Shown here: one piece after another, positions 1 through 8,705 of the stretch
Numbering within the stretch: position 1 is the stretch's first letter
Layout: every line of letters begins with the position of its first letter
Origin: Hyphomicrobiales bacterium
GTDB taxonomy: Bacteria; Pseudomonadota; Alphaproteobacteria; Rhizobiales; Rhizobiaceae
Direction: 5' to 3'
DNA length: 64,000 nt
Assembly: GCA_900469345.1 (NCBI GenBank)
Contig: UBWZ01000008.1
Coordinates: 62,001 to 126,000, forward strand
Notes under the pieces: generated by a model
Seen by the model: only the letters and a program-made list of their open reading frames with translations
What the model was told of the DNA's origin: nothing
The model's database searches: none
Program-made: the position numbers and the translations under genes

Positions 1-80
1 AGCCGTTTCGGCATGGGCGGCCACGGCCGCTCAGTGACGCGGCCCGTCCCTTCCCATCATCGATGCAAAACAGCGCCCGC

Positions 81-112
81 TGATGGCGGGGCCGGTGTTC
101 GCCCCGCTATCA
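81..112 (-). terminator. Possible terminator of the first flagellin gene
   Basis: Positions 81-92 pair with 101-112 as a 12-bp stem with one G-T wobble and an 8-nt loop. The stop codon of the minus-strand flagellin (110-112) lies inside the stem. A TTTT run follows on the minus strand about 10 nt after the stem, so an intrinsic terminator is plausible but not ideal. Nothing else is recognised in bases 1-109. Confidence 0.4.
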
Positions 113-1075
113 GAACAGCGTCGACAGGCTCTGCAGGTGCGTGTTCGCCATGCCGAGGATCTGCGACGAAAGCTGCTGCTGCGCCTGGTAGGCGGTCAGC
201 TTGGTCGACTCTTCCTCCATGTTCGCGTCGACGAGATGGGAAACGCTCTTGTCGAACACGTCGGAAAGGCTGGAGATGAAGCTGCTCTGACTGTCGATCC
301 GGTTGGACATCGTTCCAAGCGTCGAGCCCATCGTCGTCAGGCGCGTCCGGATCGAGTTCATGACGCTGATCATGTCGTCGATCTCGCTGGATGTCGTGGT
401 GTCGGTCAGTGCGATCGGAGAGCCCGTGGCGGGCGTCGTCGAGCCGGCATCGATGAGGTAGTAATTCCGGGGCGTGGTCGAGGTGCCGTTGCCCGATAGC
501 GTGCTCGCATCGATATCGCCGGTCAGCAGGCCGCGGCTGGCGTCTGCCTTGTCGATCAGCGTGGAGCCCGAGGCATCGAACGAGACGTAGGAAAGCGATA
601 CTGCCCCGGACACGTTGCGCTGGAAATAGACCGGCACGGACTTTTCGCCCGCAGGCGCCTCGGACGTATTGTAGAGCCAGTTGTCGCTGCCGAACGATGC
701 CGAGCGGATCAGCGAATTGAGGCTCGACTTGAGGTCGGAGATCGTGCCGTTGACGGTCGTCTTGTCGACGCCGTCTTCCTTGGCGGTCGTCAGTTCGCTC
801 ATGATCTGGTCGATGATGTCGATCGAGGAATCGACCGCCGAATAGGCTGCATCGACTTTTGAAGAGCCAAGGCTCAGCGCATCGCTGACGCTGCTCAGGA
901 TATTTTTGTCCGAGGTCATCGAATTGGCGACCGACCAGTAGCTGGCATTGTCGGCCGGCGAGTTGATCTTGTAGCCGCTGGAGGTCCGTTCCTGCGTCTT
1001 CTCCAGCGAATCGTTCACAAACAGCAGCGTCTGAAGCGCGCTTTGGATGTAGCTGGTCGTGATGGCGTCGGACAT
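110..1075 (-). CDS. fla: Flagellin, divergent paralogue
   Basis: Structural subunit of the flagellar filament, exported by the flagellar type III apparatus. The product is about 321 residues with the two conserved flagellin ends: an N-terminal helical region (LEKTQERTSSGYKINSPADN, then YWSVANSM) and a C-terminal region (LVDANMEEESTKLTAYQAQQ). The start at 1075 is preferred because AAGGA on the minus strand lies 8 nt upstream; an ATG at 1081 is too close to it. The middle differs from the three 291-residue flagellins of this window and is about 30 residues longer. It is divergently oriented to flgB across 253 bp. A minor or alternative filament subunit is likely; the specific Fla letter cannot be assigned. 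Confidence 0.9.
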   Translation of the reverse strand: MSDAITTSYIQSALQTLLFVNDSLEKTQERTSSGYKINSPADNASYWSVANSMTSDKNILSSVSDALSLGSSKVDAAYSAVDSSIDIIDQIMSELTTAKEDGVDKTTVNGTISDLKSSLNSLIRSASFGSDNWLYNTSEAPAGEKSVPVYFQRNVSGAVSLSYVSFDASGSTLIDKADASRGLLTGDIDASTLSGNGTSTTPRNYYLIDAGSTTPATGSPIALTDTTTSSEIDDMISVMNSIRTRLTTMGSTLGTMSNRIDSQSSFISSLSDVFDKSVSHLVDANMEEESTKLTAYQAQQQLSSQILGMANTHLQSLSTLF

Positions 1076-1105
1076 CGGCATGATCCTTGAAAGATAAGGG
1101 AATTT

Positions 1106-1141
1106 GCCAAGCATCTGGCGATGATCGAGAGGCGTCATGCC
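1106..1141 (-). promoter_or_regulatory. Conserved flagellin leader element (copy 1)
   Basis: On the minus strand GGCATGACGCC (1141-1131) is followed 22 nt downstream by a short hairpin, GCCA-6 nt-TGGC (1119-1106), about 30 nt before the flagellin start. The same motif-plus-hairpin arrangement precedes the other three flagellin genes. Its role as an mRNA control element is inferred. Confidence 0.5.
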
Positions 1142-1195
1142 ACTCGTTTGCACAGAACGCGCGTCCCGCACCGGGAGCAATGTCAGCACTTATGG

Positions 1196-1210
1196 TTAAC
1201 ACAAGATTAA
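1196..1210. promoter_or_regulatory. CtrA-type box TTAA-N7-TTAA
   Basis: TTAA at 1196-1199 and TTAA at 1207-1210 are separated by exactly 7 nt, the spacing of the CtrA recognition site of alphaproteobacteria. It lies between the divergent flagellin and flgB, 121 bp upstream of the flagellin start, so it could serve either gene. Binding is inferred from the pattern only. Confidence 0.5.
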
Positions 1211-1328
1211 GGGCTGCTCAACGCGCGCGGCGCCGGCGGGGGGCTTGTGCATCGGCGCACCGGCGCGTTCACAAGTCCCACGCAAGTTTCTTGGCCTATC
1301 TCTTTCTTTAGAAGACGGAGAAGTACCG

Positions 1329-1718
1329 ATGCAGTCGATTCAATTGTTTGAGCTTGCCTCGAAGCAGGCGGAGTGGCTGTCGATCCGGCAACAAGTCGTC
1401 AGCACGAACATCGCGAATGCAAACACGCCGAAGTTCCGTGCGCAGGACGTGACGCCCTTCCAGTCCGTGCTCGAGTCTTCATACACGCCGATGGCGCGTA
1501 CCAATGCAGCCCACTTCGCTGGCGACACCCTGGGCGGTGACAAGATCGAGGTGAAGGACGAAGAAGTAAACGACGAGATCGGTGTGCAGGAATCCGGCAA
1601 CACCGTGGCGGTAGCGAACGAGCTCTCGAAGAGCGGCGAAATCAAGCGCCAGTACGACCTGAATACTCAGTTGGTCAAGGCGTTTCACAACATGATGTTG
1701 ACGGCACTCGGTAAGTAA
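1329..1718 (+). CDS. flgB: Flagellar proximal rod protein FlgB
   Basis: Forms the membrane-proximal rod of the basal body. The 129-residue product has the N-terminal axial-protein signature ([18 protein letters not shown]) and a C-terminal helix with the pattern [19 protein letters not shown], typical of FlgB. The ATG at 1329 follows GGAG with good spacing. It is the first gene of the flgB-fliP operon and is 5 nt from flgC, the order found in other rhizobia. Confidence 0.95.
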   Translation: MQSIQLFELASKQAEWLSIRQQVVSTNIANANTPKFRAQDVTPFQSVLESSYTPMARTNAAHFAGDTLGGDKIEVKDEEVNDEIGVQESGNTVAVANELSKSGEIKRQYDLNTQLVKAFHNMMLTALGK

Positions 1719-1723
1719 AAACC

Positions 1724-2137
1724 ATGGATCCTTTATCAGCAGCCTTGAAGATCTCCGGCAGTGGCATGGAAGCCGAAGCAACGCGCCTGCGCGTCGTGTC
1801 GGAAAACATCGCCAACTCCCGTACCACCGGCGACACCCCCGGGGCGGACCCCTATCGACGCAAGACGATCACCTTCAGCAACGAGCTGGATCGCGCCAGC
1901 GGCGCCAAGATGGTCAACGTCAAGAAGATCGGCGTCGACAAGGGCAACTTCATCGAGGAACACGATCCGAGCAGCCCTGCAGCAGACGCGAACGGCATGG
2001 TCAAACTGCCGAACGTCAACATGCTGGTGGAGATGGCCGACCTGCGCGAAGCCAATCGCAGCTACGAAGCCAATCTCCAGAGCATTCGCCAGTCGCGTGA
2101 CCTGATCTCGGCCACCATCGATCTTCTGAAAGGTTAG
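1724..2137 (+). CDS. flgC: Flagellar proximal rod protein FlgC
   Basis: Second proximal rod subunit, 137 residues, normal length. It opens with [19 protein letters not shown] and the axial motif [13 protein letters not shown], and ends with the family helix ([20 protein letters not shown]). It is transcribed with flgB and is 2 nt from fliE, so translational coupling is likely. Confidence 0.96.
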   Translation: MDPLSAALKISGSGMEAEATRLRVVSENIANSRTTGDTPGADPYRRKTITFSNELDRASGAKMVNVKKIGVDKGNFIEEHDPSSPAADANGMVKLPNVNMLVEMADLREANRSYEANLQSIRQSRDLISATIDLLKG

Positions 2138-2139
2138 AC

Positions 2140-2478
2140 ATGATTAATCCCATTGAAGGCTTGGGCCTCTTTACCCAGCAGACCGACGGCGTCTCCGGCG
2201 ACAATGCCATTTCCAAGGCGCTGGGCGCGGTTGCCAACGTCGCTGGCACGGCGGTTGCCGGTCCCGGTTTCGGCGAGATCATGGGCAGCATGGCAAGCGA
2301 TGCGGTCAAGTCGCTGAAGGGCGGCGAAACCGCCTCCTACGCGGGCATCCAGGGCAAGGCCAACACCCGCGAAGTCGTCGATGCGGTACTGGAAGCCGAG
2401 CAGACGCTGAAGACCGCGACGGCGTTCCGCGACAAGATCGTGTCCGCCTACCTCGATATTACCAAGATGCAGATCTAG
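2140..2478 (+). CDS. fliE: Flagellar hook-basal body protein FliE
   Basis: FliE joins the MS ring to the rod and plugs the export gate. The product has 112 residues, the normal size. The C-terminal half (VLEAEQTLKTATAFRDKIV then YLDITKMQI) is the conserved part of the family; the N-terminal half is Gly/Ala rich and variable. Its position between flgC and flgG agrees with the rhizobial operon order. Confidence 0.93.
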   Translation: MINPIEGLGLFTQQTDGVSGDNAISKALGAVANVAGTAVAGPGFGEIMGSMASDAVKSLKGGETASYAGIQGKANTREVVDAVLEAEQTLKTATAFRDKIVSAYLDITKMQI

Positions 2479-2496
2479 AGATTGGAACGATAGACC

Positions 2497-3285
2497 ATGC
2501 GAGCACTTGCCATCGCTGCGACCGGTATGGATGCGCAGCAGACCAATCTTGAAGTCATCGCCAACAACATCGCCAACATCAACACGACCGGTTTCAAGCG
2601 GTCGCGGGCGGAGTTCACCGACCTTCTCTACCAGACGGAAAAGGCCCAGGGTGTCGCCAATCGCGCCAACCAGTCGGAGGTGCCGGAGGGCGCCAATATT
2701 GGCCTCGGCGTTCAGACCCAGGCCGTCCGCAAGCTGCACATGCAGGGCGAAGTCACCCAGACCGGCAACGATCTCGACATGGCGATCGTCGGCCGTGGCT
2801 GGTTCATGGTCGAGGGCACCAACGGCGAGACGCTCTATACCCGCGCCGGTTCCTTCAACAAGGATTCGACCGGCCGCCTCGTCACCGCTGACGGCTATGG
2901 CGTGATCCCGCAGATCACCGTCCCGCAGGATGCCACCAAGGTGACGGTCAGCCAAGACGGCGTCGTGACGGCCACCATCGGCACGCAGTCCACGACCACC
3001 ACGCTCGGCCAGATCACGCTCACCAATTTCGTCAACGATGCCGGCCTGAAGCCGCTCGGCGACAATCTGTTCCAGGAAACCCCGGCCTCCGGCGCACCGG
3101 TGGTGGCCAACCCCGAAGACACGGGTTTCGGTTACCTGAAGCAGGGTTACCTCGAGAACTCGAACGTCGATGCGGTCAAGGAAATCACCGACCTGATTTC
3201 CGCGCAGCGGGCCTACGAAATGAATTCCAAGGTGATCACCACCGCCGACGAAATGGCGCAGATCGTCAGCAAGAACCTGAAGTAG
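2497..3285 (+). CDS. flgG: Flagellar distal rod protein FlgG
   Basis: FlgG builds the distal rod. At 262 residues it has the expected length. It shows the N-terminal flagellar basal-body rod motif ([20 protein letters not shown]), the central segment containing [15 protein letters not shown], and the C-terminal motif ([20 protein letters not shown] followed by SKVI). FlgF is absent from the visible part of the cluster and may lie left of the window. Confidence 0.97.
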   Translation: MRALAIAATGMDAQQTNLEVIANNIANINTTGFKRSRAEFTDLLYQTEKAQGVANRANQSEVPEGANIGLGVQTQAVRKLHMQGEVTQTGNDLDMAIVGRGWFMVEGTNGETLYTRAGSFNKDSTGRLVTADGYGVIPQITVPQDATKVTVSQDGVVTATIGTQSTTTTLGQITLTNFVNDAGLKPLGDNLFQETPASGAPVVANPEDTGFGYLKQGYLENSNVDAVKEITDLISAQRAYEMNSKVITTADEMAQIVSKNLK

Positions 3286-3307
3286 CGCAATCCAGACGAG
3301 GATAAGC

Positions 3308-3784
3308 ATGATGCTTTGCCTGAAAAACGTAATGAAGAACTGGCTGGCGGGAGCGCTTCTCGCAGCTCTCGTTGGTCCGGCGGCCGCATTCGCCCAGGCA
3401 AAGTCGGCGGTCATTCCGACCGTCACGATTTATCCGGGCGACGTGATTAGCGCCAACGCCGTCGACTCCGTGGCGGTCACCAACCCCAACCTCGCTCCGG
3501 GCTATGCCAGCACCGTCGAACAGGTGGTCGGCAAGGTATCCAAGCGCACGCTCATCGCCGGACGGACCATACCGCTCGGCGCGTTGCAGGAACCCTTCAC
3601 GGTCAAGCGCGGCAACAATGTCCGCCTGACCTTCTCCTCGTCGGCGATGGTGATCTCGGCCCGCGGCTCGTCCACCCAGGACGCGATGGTGGGCGACATG
3701 ATCAAGGTTCGCAACCTCGATACGGGAGTTACCGTCAGTGGCACGGTGATGGCCGATGGGAGCGTTGAGGTGCTGCAGAAATGA
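3308..3784 (+). CDS. flgA: Flagellar P-ring assembly chaperone FlgA
   Basis: Periplasmic chaperone that helps FlgI form the P ring. The 158-residue product begins with a Sec signal peptide (GALLAALVGPAAAFAQA) and carries a SAF/ChapFlgA domain: KRTLIAGRTIPLGAL, then VKRGNNVRLTFSS, and a final VSGTVMADGSVEVLQK. The ATG at 3308 has GAGG 6 nt upstream; ATGs at 3311 and 3332 are alternatives. Its stop overlaps the flgI start by 4 nt (ATGA), so the chaperone and its client are coupled. Confidence 0.93.
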   Translation: MMLCLKNVMKNWLAGALLAALVGPAAAFAQAKSAVIPTVTIYPGDVISANAVDSVAVTNPNLAPGYASTVEQVVGKVSKRTLIAGRTIPLGALQEPFTVKRGNNVRLTFSSSAMVISARGSSTQDAMVGDMIKVRNLDTGVTVSGTVMADGSVEVLQK

Positions 3785-4899
3785 AGGCCTTCACGCTTCT
3801 CCTCGCCGCAGCCCTGGTGGCTGCCGGCTTCCAGCCGAGCCTGGCTGCGACAGCAACTGCATCGCGCATCAAGGATATCGCGTCGCTGCAGTCCGGTCGT
3901 GAAAACCAGCTGATCGGCTACGGCCTGGTCGTTGGGCTTCAGGGCTCGGGCGACAGCCTGCGGTCCTCTCCGTTCACCGAGCAGTCCATGCGCGCCATGC
4001 TGCAGAACCTCGGTATCTCGACCCAGGGTGGCCAGAGTGCCGCGAAGAACGTGGCAGCCGTCATGGTCACCGCCAATCTGCCGTCGTTCGCGAGCCCCGG
4101 CAGCCGTATCGACGTCTCGGTGAGTTCGCTGGGCGACGCCACCTCGCTGCGCGGCGGCACCCTCGTCATGACGTCGCTGACCGGTGCCGACGGACAGATC
4201 TACGCGGTTGCTCAAGGGTCCGTCATCGTGTCCGGCTTCAGCGCCCAGGGCGCGGCCGCGAGCGTCACGGAAGGCGTGACCACCGCTGGCCGGGTTCCCG
4301 GCGGCGCGATCATCGAGCGCGAGCTGCCGTCGAAGTTCAAGGATTCGGTGAACCTGGTCTTCCAGCTGCGCAATCCGGACTTTTCCACCTCGGTCCGCAT
4401 CGCCGATGCCGTCAACGCCTATGCCCGCCGAACCTTCGGCGACGCCATCGCGGAAGCCCGCGACTCCCAGGAGGTCGTGGTCCAGAAGCCGCGCACAGCG
4501 GATCTGACGCGGCTGATGGCGGATCTCGAAAACCTGATCGTCACGACGGACAGCCCGGCCAAGGTGGTCATCAACGAGCGCACCGGGACGATCGTCATCG
4601 GCGCGGACGTGCGGGTATCCCGGGTTGCGGTAAGCTACGGCACGCTGACAGTCCAGGTCACGGAATCGCCCCAGGTGGTGCAGCCGGAAGCCTTCTCCTA
4701 CGGCGAAACGGCGATCCAGCCGCAGACCGACATTCAGGCCCAGAAGACCGGCGGCAAGATCGCGGTAATCGACGGGCCCGATCTCAAGACCCTCGTGGCC
4801 GGTCTCAACAATATCGGCGTGAAGCCTGACGGCATCATCTCCATCCTCCAGGCGATCAAATCGGCCGGGGCCCTGCAAGCGGAGCTCGTCCTGCAATGA
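3781..4899 (+). CDS. flgI: Flagellar P-ring protein FlgI
   Basis: Forms the periplasmic P ring around the rod. The product has 372 residues with a signal peptide ending near ASLAATA. Family blocks are clear: ASLQSGRENQLIGYGLVVGL near the N-terminus, KNVAAVMVTANLPSFASPGS, and a C-terminal GVKPDGIISILQAIKSAGAL. It lies between flgA and motE with 4-nt overlaps on both sides. Confidence 0.97.
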   Translation: MKAFTLLLAAALVAAGFQPSLAATATASRIKDIASLQSGRENQLIGYGLVVGLQGSGDSLRSSPFTEQSMRAMLQNLGISTQGGQSAAKNVAAVMVTANLPSFASPGSRIDVSVSSLGDATSLRGGTLVMTSLTGADGQIYAVAQGSVIVSGFSAQGAAASVTEGVTTAGRVPGGAIIERELPSKFKDSVNLVFQLRNPDFSTSVRIADAVNAYARRTFGDAIAEARDSQEVVVQKPRTADLTRLMADLENLIVTTDSPAKVVINERTGTIVIGADVRVSRVAVSYGTLTVQVTESPQVVQPEAFSYGETAIQPQTDIQAQKTGGKIAVIDGPDLKTLVAGLNNIGVKPDGIISILQAIKSAGALQAELVLQ

Positions 4900-5456
4900 C
4901 CAACCATATCTGCACCCTGCCATGGCTCGGCCGAGGATCTTTCGCCATCCTCGCCGCCGCCGTGTCGCTGGCCCTGCTTCCGAGCGCCCAGGCGCAGCAG
5001 CAACAGCAACAGCAGCCGCTTCTAGGCGCTGCGCCCGAAACGAACACCAGCCAGCAGGAAGTCCAGCAGTATTGCGGCACCATCGTCGATGCCGCCCGCG
5101 ACCAGCGCTACCTGATCCAGAAGCAGGAGCTCGAAAAGCTGCAGGCTGACGTCACCGACCGCATCAAGATGCTCGAGACCCGCCGCGCCGAATACCAGGA
5201 CTGGCTGAAGCGGCGCGACGATTTCGTGAGCAAGGCGAAGGACGGGCTCGTCGACATCTACAAGTCGTCGAAGGCCGACGAGGTCGCTCCGCAGTTCAAC
5301 GAAATGGACATCACCATCGCTGCGGCTCTGATCATGCGGCTGCCGGCCCGCCAGTCGAGCCAGATCCTCAGCGCAATGGACGCCAAGAAAGCCGCAATGG
5401 TCGCCCGCATCATGGCGAGCGCGGCCAATCCCCAGATTCCGAAAGATCCTTCATGA
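4896..5456 (+). CDS. motE: MotE, chaperone of the motility protein MotC
   Basis: In Sinorhizobium meliloti MotE is a periplasmic chaperone that stabilises MotC. The 186-residue product has a signal peptide, then a run of seven glutamines after the AQA cleavage region (about residues 34-41). A coiled-coil stretch (residues ~65-110) and the conserved segment RLPARQSSQILSAMDAKKAA follow; this MgtE_N-like block marks MotE. It sits between flgI and flgH with 4-nt overlaps, the same place as in other rhizobia. Confidence 0.9.
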   Translation: MTNHICTLPWLGRGSFAILAAAVSLALLPSAQAQQQQQQQPLLGAAPETNTSQQEVQQYCGTIVDAARDQRYLIQKQELEKLQADVTDRIKMLETRRAEYQDWLKRRDDFVSKAKDGLVDIYKSSKADEVAPQFNEMDITIAAALIMRLPARQSSQILSAMDAKKAAMVARIMASAANPQIPKDPS

Positions 5457-6175
5457 AAAAGCATATCGGCGTCGTCCTCGCAGCAACATCCCTTTTGGCC
5501 GGCTGTCAGAGTGGCCAGGTGCAGACGATCAAGGAGATCGGCAACGCGCCCGCAATGAGCCCCATCGGCAGCGGCCTGGCCTATGGCCAGACGCAGCAGA
5601 TGTCGCTGTACCCGAAGCAGCCGCATCATATGGCGAGCGGCTTCTCGCTGTGGAGCGACAGCCAGGCCGCCCTGTTCAAGGATGCGCGTGCGTTGAACGT
5701 CGGCGATATCATGACGGTCAACATTTCGATCAACGACAAGGCCAGTTTCGACAACGAGACGGACCGCTCGCGCAAGAACAGCAAGGACACCAACTGGAAC
5801 GCGTCGGCTCAGATCCTCGGATGGAAGCCCAAGACGGACTCCACCCTCGGCTTTGACTCCGACAGCGAATCGAAGGGCAAGGGCACCATCAGCCGCGCCG
5901 AGAAGCTCACGCTTCTGGTCGCGGCTGTGGTGACGGGCATCCTGGAAAACGGCAACCTCGTGATCAGCGGCTCGCAGGAAGTGCGCGTCAACCACGAGAT
6001 CCGCATCCTCAACGTCGCCGGCATCGTTCGGCCGCAGGATGTCAGCTCGGACAACACCATTTCCTATGACAAGATCGCAGAGGCACGCATCTCCTACGGC
6101 GGACGCGGCCGCCTGACGGAGGTCCAGCAGCCTCCGGTCGGCCAGCAGATCAGCGATCTCTTCTCGCCGATCTGA
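5453..6175 (+). CDS. flgH: Flagellar L-ring lipoprotein FlgH
   Basis: Outer-membrane L-ring subunit. The 240-residue product has a lipoprotein signal with lipobox LAGC, so Cys18 should be lipidated. Family motifs are visible: ALFKDARALNVGDIMTVNIS, GKGTISRAEKLTLLVAAVVT, and the C-terminal ISYGGRGRLTEVQQPPVGQQ. It overlaps motE by 4 nt and lies 39 nt before fliL. Confidence 0.96.
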   Translation: MKKHIGVVLAATSLLAGCQSGQVQTIKEIGNAPAMSPIGSGLAYGQTQQMSLYPKQPHHMASGFSLWSDSQAALFKDARALNVGDIMTVNISINDKASFDNETDRSRKNSKDTNWNASAQILGWKPKTDSTLGFDSDSESKGKGTISRAEKLTLLVAAVVTGILENGNLVISGSQEVRVNHEIRILNVAGIVRPQDVSSDNTISYDKIAEARISYGGRGRLTEVQQPPVGQQISDLFSPI

Positions 6176-6214
6176 GCCTTCGCGAGACGGAATGCCTAAC
6201 GGAGTTCAGGTCCC

Positions 6215-6712
6215 ATGACCGATATCAGCGCGGCGGCGGAGCCACCCAAGAAAAAGTCCGCGGTGATGCTCACGGCCATCGCCGTCGTGGTGCTGACGCT
6301 TGTCGGCGGCGGGGGCGGCTGGGTCGTCGGCAAGATCATCGCTCCGGCGCCGGCAAAGCATGAAGACGCAGCAGCACCGGCCGCGGAGCATGGCGCGCCG
6401 GCGGGCGGGGAGGGCGGCAAGGGCGCCGTCACCCACGTCAAGCCGCTCGAACCGATCATCGCCAATCTCGCCTATCCGTCCGACAGCCTCGTCCGGCTGG
6501 AGCTATCGTTGATTTTCGGTGAAAACGTCGACGAGGCAGTGGCGGGCACGGTCCAGGAGGATATACTGGCCTATATGCGAACCGTGTCCCTGCAGCAGAT
6601 TCAAGGCCCTCGTGGCTTCTCCTATCTCCGAGACGATCTCAAGGAGAGAGCCAGGCTGCGGTCGCAAGGCAAGGTCGCTGATGTAGTGTTCAGGACATTT
6701 GTCATCGAATGA
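6215..6712 (+). CDS. fliL: Flagellar basal body-associated protein FliL
   Basis: Inner-membrane protein that rings the stator units and supports torque. The 165-residue product has a short cytoplasmic Lys-rich N-terminus, one membrane segment (about residues 15-41, ending in a Gly run) and a periplasmic FliL domain with LVRLELSLIFGENVDEAVA and a final VVFRTFVIE. It overlaps fliP by 4 nt. A second, more divergent FliL-like protein is encoded at 29531. Confidence 0.93.
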   Translation: MTDISAAAEPPKKKSAVMLTAIAVVVLTLVGGGGGWVVGKIIAPAPAKHEDAAAPAAEHGAPAGGEGGKGAVTHVKPLEPIIANLAYPSDSLVRLELSLIFGENVDEAVAGTVQEDILAYMRTVSLQQIQGPRGFSYLRDDLKERARLRSQGKVADVVFRTFVIE

Positions 6713-7446
6713 TGCGATTTCTCATTGTCGTTGCCCTGCTCGCCATCGTGCCTGAGGCGGCACATGCCCAGCAGTCGGCGACGGACCTGCTGAACCTGCC
6801 GGTCAACGGTTCGGTGTCAGCCTGGATCATCCGGACCTTCGGGCTCCTGACGATCCTGTCGGTAGCGCCCGGCATCCTCATCATGGTGACGAGCTTTCCG
6901 CGCTTCATCATCGCATTCTCGATCCTGCGCTCGGGCATGGGCCTGTCGACCACGCCGTCCAACATGATCCTTACCAGCATGGCGCTGTTCATGACGTTCT
7001 ATGTCATGGCCCCGACCATGGACCGGGCCTGGCAGCAGGGCGCCCAGCCGCTTCTCCAGAACCAGATCAATGAAGCGGAAGCGGTGCAGCGGATTGCCCA
7101 GCCCTTCCGCGAGTTCATGATTGCCAATGTCCGCGACAAGGACATTGCGCTGTTTGTCGACATTGCCCGTGAGAAGGGCCAGACGGTAACGCTCGGGGCA
7201 CAGACGGACTACCGCGTCCTCATCCCGGCCTTTATGCTGTCGGAGATCCGCCGCGGCTTCGAAATCGGCTTCCTGATCGTTCTGCCGTTTCTCGTCATCG
7301 ACATGATCGTCGCCAGTATCACCATGTCGATGGGTATGATGATGCTGCCGCCGACGTCGATCTCGCTGCCCTTCAAGATCCTGTTCTTCGTTCTGATCGA
7401 CGGCTGGAACCTTTTGGTCGGCTCGCTGGTCCGCTCGTTCTCCTGA
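6709..7446 (+). CDS. fliP: Flagellar type III export gate protein FliP
   Basis: Core export-gate subunit in the inner membrane, assembling with FliQ and FliR (encoded at 24.9 and 27.4 kb). The 245-residue product has a cleavable-looking signal peptide and the FliP signatures ITSFPRFIIAFSILRSGMG-like (TSFPRFIIAFSILRSGMG) and LPFLVIDMIVASITMSMGMM. It is the last gene of the flgB operon, followed by a bidirectional terminator. Confidence 0.97.
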   Translation: MMRFLIVVALLAIVPEAAHAQQSATDLLNLPVNGSVSAWIIRTFGLLTILSVAPGILIMVTSFPRFIIAFSILRSGMGLSTTPSNMILTSMALFMTFYVMAPTMDRAWQQGAQPLLQNQINEAEAVQRIAQPFREFMIANVRDKDIALFVDIAREKGQTVTLGAQTDYRVLIPAFMLSEIRRGFEIGFLIVLPFLVIDMIVASITMSMGMMMLPPTSISLPFKILFFVLIDGWNLLVGSLVRSFS

Positions 7447-7503
7447 TCGCCGAACCGTGGTCCTGCCCGGAGCACCGCCCGGACAGCCGCAACGCGAAAA
7501 GAA

Positions 7504-7533
7504 AAAGGCCACCCTGAAGGTGGCCTTTCCTGT
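7504..7533. terminator. Bidirectional terminator between fliP and a flagellin
   Basis: A perfect 10-bp stem (7504-7513 with 7519-7528) closes a 5-nt loop. The plus strand ends in TTT; the minus strand runs into a long T-rich tract (complement of 7494-7506). It therefore suits the convergent ends of fliP and the flagellin gene at 7553, and is better for the flagellin. Confidence 0.85.
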
Positions 7534-7552
7534 TTCGGTGTGTGCTTCAAGC

Positions 7553-8428
7553 TTACTGGAAGAGCTTGAGGAGGCCCTGCGAGCTGGAGTTGGCAATCGA
7601 GAGCGACTGGACGGCGAGCTGCTGCTGCGTCTGCAGGGCAGACAGCTTGGCGGACTCTTCTTCCATGTCGGCGTCGACCAGACGGCTGACACCTTCGTCG
7701 ATGGCGTCGGACAGCTTGCCGGCATATTCGGTCTGCAGGTTGATGCGGGTGGTGAGCGCACCGAGTGCTGCGCCGCCGATGGTCATCTGCTTGAGGGCGC
7801 TTTCGACGTTGGTCAGTGCCGTCGAGATATCGCCGCTGGTGCTCGCGCTGCTGAGGGTGATGCCCATGACAGTTCCGAGGATGCCGCCGGTGCCGACGCC
7901 GCCGCTGATGCTGTCGAACAGGGCATAGGTGGCGATGTCGTAGCTTGCAGTCGTAACCGCAACGCCGCCCGTGCTGTCACGAACGAAGCCGTCGACGACG
8001 GTTCCGCTGGTCTGGCCATCGATGACCATCCAGTTTTCGCCGGAGAACGATGCGCCCTGGGCGATCGAGGTCAGCTGTTCCTGCAGCTTGCCGACTTCGA
8101 GCTGGATCTGGTCCTTGTCGGTCGAGGTTTCAGTTGCCGTAACGAGCTTGGACTTGATCTCGTTGACGACGTCGATGGCGCTTTCCATGGCGGAGTAAGC
8201 GGTATCGACCTTGGCGGCGCCGACGCCGAGGGCGTCGGAAGCAGCGTTGAGGGCCTTGCCGTCCGAGTTCATCGTGGTCGAGATCGACCAGTAGGCAACG
8301 TTGTCGGAAGCTTTGCCAACCTTGTAGCCGGAAGACACCATGTCCTGGGTGTTTTCGAGGTTCTTGTTGATGCTGCTCAGAGTCTGGAGAGCAGAATTGG
8401 CGGAGATGTTGGTAAGGATACTCGTCAT
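7553..8428 (-). CDS. fla: Flagellin (291 residues)
   Basis: Major-type flagellin. It has the conserved N-terminal core (LQTLSSINKNLENTQDMVSS, GYKVGKASDNVAYWSIST) and C-terminal core (SRLVDADMEEESAKLSALQT). It is nearly identical to the neighbouring flagellin ending at 8706 and very close to the plus-strand one at 12278, so recent duplication or gene conversion is likely. The ATG at 8428 has a GGGG ribosome-binding site. Mono-cistronic: it has its own leader and a strong terminator. Confidence 0.96.
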   Translation of the reverse strand: MTSILTNISANSALQTLSSINKNLENTQDMVSSGYKVGKASDNVAYWSISTTMNSDGKALNAASDALGVGAAKVDTAYSAMESAIDVVNEIKSKLVTATETSTDKDQIQLEVGKLQEQLTSIAQGASFSGENWMVIDGQTSGTVVDGFVRDSTGGVAVTTASYDIATYALFDSISGGVGTGGILGTVMGITLSSASTSGDISTALTNVESALKQMTIGGAALGALTTRINLQTEYAGKLSDAIDEGVSRLVDADMEEESAKLSALQTQQQLAVQSLSIANSSSQGLLKLFQ

Positions 8429-8467
8429 GTTACACGCCCCTGGGCAAAAAGAAACAAAAAGGGGACA

Positions 8468-8507
8468 TTCCGGAAGGCACCGGAAAGCGGCCTGAGAGCT
8501 TCATGCC
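8468..8507 (-). promoter_or_regulatory. Conserved flagellin leader element (copy 2)
   Basis: GGCATGAAGC (8507-8498, minus strand) is followed 24 nt later by a hairpin with a 6-bp stem, TTCCGG-6 nt-CCGGAA (8485-8468), about 40 nt before the start codon. It matches the arrangement in front of the other flagellin genes. Confidence 0.5.
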
Positions 8508-8536
8508 GGTCGGAAGTAACGCACTACATTCCGACC
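8508..8536 (-). repeat. Inverted repeat abutting leader element 2
   Basis: GGTCGGAA (8508-8515) pairs perfectly with TTCCGACC (8529-8536) across a 13-nt loop. It touches the conserved GGCATGAAGC motif. There is no T-run, so it is not a terminator; it may be a leader structure or a protein-binding palindrome. No equal-sized repeat was found in the other flagellin leaders. Confidence 0.45.
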
Positions 8537-8647
8537 CGCCGCTTAGATGACTGCAGTAGACAGCATTAAGGTTAATGAAGTCGCAAGGCGAAAACGATCC
8601 TGCGGATTTGAGCTAATTTTTTTCTGGCGATCTCGCGCAGAACGAAA

Positions 8648-8680
8648 AAAGCCCCGGCGAACCGGGGCTTTCGTTGCAGG
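8648..8680 (-). terminator. Terminator of the flagellin gene ending at 8706
   Basis: A 10-bp GC-rich stem (8648-8657 with 8662-8671) with a CGAA/TTCG tetraloop is followed on the minus strand by a run of T (complement of 8645-8650). It lies 35 nt beyond the flagellin stop and insulates the two tandem flagellin units. Confidence 0.85.
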
Positions 8681-8705
8681 CTGTAAGGTGCCGTAAGCGT
8701 AAGGC

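Noticed and set aside
2134-3426. Minus-strand open frame opposite fliE and flgG
   Set aside because: Shadow of two conserved flagellar genes; composition is that of a codon-position artefact.
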